A DNA stretch of 25,929 nucleotides from the NCBI RefSeq assembly GCF_041625495.1, contig NZ_JBFJTH010000041.1, forward strand, positions 1 through 25,929. The letters are read 5' to 3'. The stretch comes from Litorivivens sp041625495 (lineage in GTDB: Bacteria > Pseudomonadota > Gammaproteobacteria > Pseudomonadales > Spongiibacteraceae). This document shows positions 23,304 to 25,929 of this stretch, piece by piece; within the stretch, counting starts at the first letter, position 1, and each line of letters starts with the position of its first letter. The position numbers and the translations under genes were made by a program. Below the pieces are notes generated by a model. The model saw only the letters and a list, made by a program, of their open reading frames with translations, searched no databases and was not told the origin of the DNA.

Positions 23304-24101
23304 TCAGTTTCCTTTGCACGCGCGCGAAAAAAAGGCTTTCAGGTGCGCACCAATCTCATTGGCATAGAGATCACAGGCATAGGTGCGCGCACCCTGTATA
23401 ACCTGTTTTTCGCCCTTGGCGAGCAGGCCATATGCGGCGTCAAGCTGCCCGTAAAGAGGGTCGCCGTCACCGGCAAACACCAACACCGGACAAGTCAGCG
23501 CCTGCAACTGCTCACCAAAAGGCTGCTCAATGACAGCGCGATACGCATCAGGGTATGCCTCGCCCACAGCCAGGCCCAACAGCGTTTCCCGCAGGGTCAG
23601 TGCCAGCGGCGCGTCGGGCTCCTTATCACGCATGCGTTGCCACATACTCAACAGGTGACTGCCATCGGCGCTCAAGGGAAATGGCTTGGCCTTTTCTGGC
23701 AATATATTCTTCAAGGCATCACTCAGCAGGGTTGGCCCCGATAAGGCCAGCGCCACAACCTGCTGTGGATGGTCGTGGGCAAGCTGTACTGCAACGGACG
23801 CACCGGTGTGATGACCAAACACCAACGCTTGTTCAATCTTAAGCGCATCGAGGAACTGCTGGATCGCCCGCGCATAGGCAACAATCGAGACCGGTTCGCT
23901 CAGTGGGTCGCTCTGACCAAAGCCGGGTGTGTCGGGCGCAAGCAACCAATAGTCGTCACCCAGTACTTGCATCAGCGCTTCATACATCACAGAACTGCTC
24001 GGACTCTGATGCAGTAAAAGCAGGGGCAATTTGTCGCGGCTTCCCGCTTGGCGGTAATGCATCTGCCCACCATCGATATCGCAGTAGCCGCGCCTGATCA
24101 C
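23304..24101 (-). CDS. Alpha/beta-fold hydrolase with non-canonical nucleophile elbow
   Basis: I start this 265-residue protein at GTG 24101, which overlaps the aldehyde dehydrogenase stop (GTGA) and has GGAG 8 bases upstream; an ATG at 24125 would add eight residues. The fold is clear: LLLLHQSPSSSVMYEALM (oxyanion loop), WLLAPDTPGFGQSD, FGHHTGASVAVQLA, and PVLVFAGDGDPLYG. The elbow G-x-Nuc-x-G reads G-H-H-T-G (96-100), with His where Ser, Asp or Cys is expected. The C-terminal region (QVIQGARTYACDLYANEIG) lacks the usual Gly-His. This combination suggests a divergent subfamily, which from memory is marked by HQ-x-P and GHHTG, with an altered mechanism. It is coupled to amidohydrolase 2. Deformylase- or lactonase-like action is a guess. 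Confidence 0.8.
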   Translation of the reverse strand: MIRRGYCDIDGGQMHYRQAGSRDKLPLLLLHQSPSSSVMYEALMQVLGDDYWLLAPDTPGFGQSDPLSEPVSIVAYARAIQQFLDALKIEQALVFGHHTGASVAVQLAHDHPQQVVALALSGPTLLSDALKNILPEKAKPFPLSADGSHLLSMWQRMRDKEPDAPLALTLRETLLGLAVGEAYPDAYRAVIEQPFGEQLQALTCPVLVFAGDGDPLYGQLDAAYGLLAKGEKQVIQGARTYACDLYANEIGAHLKAFFSRACKGN

Positions 24102-25543
24102 TGCCCTAACTCCACGCTGATCCATTTCAACTCGGTGAACTCATCGGTACTGTAATGGCCACCGCTGCGACCCATGCCCGATAAACCGAGACCGCCGACA
24201 GGCGCCATCGCATTGCTCTGGAAAGCGTGCATGCCAATGTGCACGGCGCCGCTGCGAATGGCACGCGCCGCCTTAAATCCCAGCTGAATATCACGGGTGA
24301 GAACGCCGGCCGAAAGACCGTACTCACTGTCATTCGCCAGCGCGATTGCCTCGTCGAAATCTGCCGCCTTGACGACACTGGTCATCGGTCCGAAGCTTTC
24401 ATCACGCCAGGCGCTGCTGTCTCGCGGCGGTTCAAGCAGCACCGTGGGTTCAAACACCAATCCCTGCTTCACCTTGCCGCCGGTGAGAACGGTGGCACCA
24501 CGCTGCAAGGCATCACTCAAGTGGGCTTCGACTTTCTCCACGGCGCGACGATTAATCAGCGGTCCGTAAACACATTCAGTATCGCGTTGATCGCCAATCT
24601 TGAGGTTTTCACAAGCCTGCTTCATGGCATTACAGAAGGCATCAAACACAGGTGCTTCAACCACAATTCGGGAATTGGCCATGCAAATCTGGCCGGCGTG
24701 ATTGAACATGCCTTGCACCGCAATCTCGGCCGCCTGTTGCGGGTCAAAATCTTTCAGCACCACCAGCGCGCTTTTGCCACCCAGCTCCAGCTGCACCCGC
24801 TTCATCTGCTGCATGGCTTGCGCACCAATCACCTGACCCGTGGCCGTGGAGCCCGTCAGCGCAATGGCATCAACCCCACTGTGACTTACTAGGGGGGCAC
24901 CGCACTCTTGACCAAAACCCGTAACGACACTGACGGCATTAGCCGGCACGCCGGCTTCTACCAGCAGCTTGCCAAAGGCTACGGCGATCAGGGGTGTTTC
25001 TTCCGAGGGTTTGATGACGACACTGTTTCCCGCCGCGAGTGGAAAGGCGGTCATTTTCGCGAGCAGTGCCAGCGGCGCATTATAGGGCGACACAATACCA
25101 ACCACGCCCAGAGGTTCGCGAAATACCATGCTCATACGCGCTGGATTGTCATTGGGAAAAGTATCGCCATAGAGGCGACGTACTTCGCCTGCAGCCGTGC
25201 GCAAGAGATCAACGGTATAGTAAATTTCGTGGCGGGCTTTATTGATAACGGAGCCACTTTCATCCATCAGCAGGTCGAGATAACGCTGCTCCCCCGTCGT
25301 AGCCATCAAATCTGCGGCGCGCAGCAGTGTCGCTTCACGCTCTTTCGGCGCTAATGCCGACCATTCGTGATAACCCTGCCGTGCGGCCGCAACTGCAAGT
25401 TCGACGTCGGCATTGCCGGCACGGGCCGATTGGCCCATCACCTGTTCCGTCGCCGGCGAGAGCACATCAAAATACTCACCGCTCTGCGCTTTCTGGTCAC
25501 GACCGCCGATCAGCAGATCACTTTTGTGAAAGTCAGGCATCAT
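24098..25543 (-). CDS. NAD(P)-dependent aldehyde dehydrogenase
   Basis: This 481-residue protein is a full-length aldehyde dehydrogenase oxidising an aldehyde to its acid. Expected residues are present: N155 in SPYNAPL, K178 in VVIKPSE, the base E253 in LELGGKSAL, and the nucleophile C287 in FNHAGQICMANSR. GSTATGQ (231-237) forms the cofactor loop, and the C-terminus has GRSGGHYSTDEFTELKW. The general look is of the vanillin/salicylaldehyde dehydrogenase type, so an aromatic or semialdehyde substrate is possible. Start is ATG 25543 (a second ATG follows at once) with GGAG upstream. It overlaps the preceding dehydrogenase fragment by 11 bp and the alpha/beta hydrolase by 4 bp. Confidence 0.94.
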   Translation of the reverse strand: MMPDFHKSDLLIGGRDQKAQSGEYFDVLSPATEQVMGQSARAGNADVELAVAAARQGYHEWSALAPKEREATLLRAADLMATTGEQRYLDLLMDESGSVINKARHEIYYTVDLLRTAAGEVRRLYGDTFPNDNPARMSMVFREPLGVVGIVSPYNAPLALLAKMTAFPLAAGNSVVIKPSEETPLIAVAFGKLLVEAGVPANAVSVVTGFGQECGAPLVSHSGVDAIALTGSTATGQVIGAQAMQQMKRVQLELGGKSALVVLKDFDPQQAAEIAVQGMFNHAGQICMANSRIVVEAPVFDAFCNAMKQACENLKIGDQRDTECVYGPLINRRAVEKVEAHLSDALQRGATVLTGGKVKQGLVFEPTVLLEPPRDSSAWRDESFGPMTSVVKAADFDEAIALANDSEYGLSAGVLTRDIQLGFKAARAIRSGAVHIGMHAFQSNAMAPVGGLGLSGMGRSGGHYSTDEFTELKWISVELGQ

Positions 25544-25929
25544 CTAACTCCGGTTTTCCGGCCACGCCGATAATGCGGGTACCGCGGAAAAACTCGAAGG
25601 TTTCTACAACACCTTCGTCGCCGAGACCACTTAGCCCCCAGGCCGGACGCGGGGCCATGGGGTTCAGATTCAGCATGCTCACCGCGTTAATCTTGATATT
25701 ACCTGCACGGATGCCGCTGGCGACCGTCCACGCATGAGGCTCCGCGCCAAACACATAGGCTGCCAAGCCAAAGGGCGTACCGTTAGCCTGTGCAACTGCC
25801 TGAGCATCATCGGAAAAGGTATGCACCGTAGCAACCGGACCAAAGATCTCCTCGCTGGCCTGCGCTGCATCAAGCCCGGTAATCAGGGTAGGCGCGATAA
25901 AATAGCCAGCCAGATCCGGCAGCGCACTC
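25533..25929 (-). CDS. Second aldehyde dehydrogenase-family protein (partial, N-terminus outside window)
   Basis: An open frame enters from the right edge and ends at TGA 25533-25535; about 131 C-terminal residues are visible. They match the end of the aldehyde dehydrogenase fold: PDLAGYFIAPTLITGLDAAQ, then SEEIFGPVATVHTF with the conserved E-E-x-F-G-P, NGTPFGLAAYVF, and AGNIKINAVSMLNLNPMAPR followed by GLSGLGDEGVVETFEFF. The catalytic Cys and Glu lie outside the window. It is a distinct paralogue, not a duplicate, of the next gene, and its stop lies 11 bases inside that gene, so both belong to one operon. Semialdehyde dehydrogenases of the succinate-semialdehyde type end similarly, but the substrate is open. 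Confidence 0.88.
   Translation of the reverse strand, partial: SALPDLAGYFIAPTLITGLDAAQASEEIFGPVATVHTFSDDAQAVAQANGTPFGLAAYVFGAEPHAWTVASGIRAGNIKINAVSMLNLNPMAPRPAWGLSGLGDEGVVETFEFFRGTRIIGVAGKPELDDA

Noticed and set aside
20541..24101. A complete nicotinate (nic) or Rut pyrimidine pathway
   Set aside because: Families overlap with NicC/NicD/NicF and RutB/RutD, but no NicAB, NicX, NicE or RutA is present, and the CE4-fold, LeuCD-like and CoA modules do not belong to those pathways.
10033..25929. Recently transferred genomic island
   Set aside because: No integrase, transposase, tRNA border or flanking repeat is seen, and composition by eye is like that of the left part.

Overview
The window looks like chromosomal DNA of a free-living, probably marine, gammaproteobacterium. 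This rests on family-level impressions: a 574-residue bacterial-type prolyl-tRNA synthetase with editing insertion, an HU protein with a lysine/alanine/proline tail, HAE-type RND efflux genes and a large aerobic catabolic cluster. No genus is assigned. No rRNA, tRNA, CRISPR array, transposase or attachment site was seen. Coding density is high and no gap between genes exceeds about 230 bases.

Left part (1-10010), housekeeping and envelope: the N-terminal half of an HU-like protein with a histone-H1-like tail (-), a HIT-family protein (-), prolyl-tRNA synthetase proS (+) overlapped by a lytic transglycosylase-like gene (+), a NUDIX hydrolase and a membrane-anchored peroxiredoxin-like protein that overlap by 4 bp (-), a MaoC-like hydratase (-), and an RND efflux operon (membrane fusion protein plus inner-membrane permease, +) ended by an intrinsic terminator.

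Right part (10033-25929), a putative catabolic regulon. Four transcription units appear to share one operator type: (i) class III CoA-transferase A and HMG-CoA-lyase-like A (-); (ii) a LeuC-like/LeuD-like hydro-lyase pair (+), followed by an unrelated-looking lipoprotein gene; (iii) divergent CoA-transferase B (-) and HMG-CoA-lyase-like B (+); (iv) a long minus-strand series: two aldehyde dehydrogenases, a non-canonical alpha/beta hydrolase, an isochorismatase-like amidohydrolase, a GntR/UTRA regulator, a class A flavin monooxygenase, a second isochorismatase-like amidohydrolase and two adjacent CE4/PuuE-fold hydrolases, ending in an intrinsic terminator. Related 16-bp dyads (type GCTATA-N4-TATAGC) lie before the GntR gene, between CoA-transferase A and leuC-like, and between CoA-transferase B and lyase B.

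Working model (inference): a nitrogen heterocycle or cyclic imide is hydroxylated by the flavoprotein. C-N bonds are then opened by the CE4-fold hydrolases and alpha/beta hydrolase, half-amides are cleaved by the isochorismatase-like amidohydrolases, and aldehydes are oxidised by the dehydrogenases. The resulting maleate/citraconate-type diacid is hydrated by the LeuCD-like enzyme to a 2-hydroxydiacid such as (R)-citramalate. This is activated by a class III CoA-transferase and split by an HMG-CoA-lyase-type enzyme, for example to acetyl-CoA and pyruvate. The last two steps resemble the citramalate steps of the Chloroflexus 3-hydroxypropionate cycle. Five enzyme families occur twice, suggesting two parallel branches. 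No ring-cleaving dioxygenase or uptake system is visible, and the cluster runs off the right edge.
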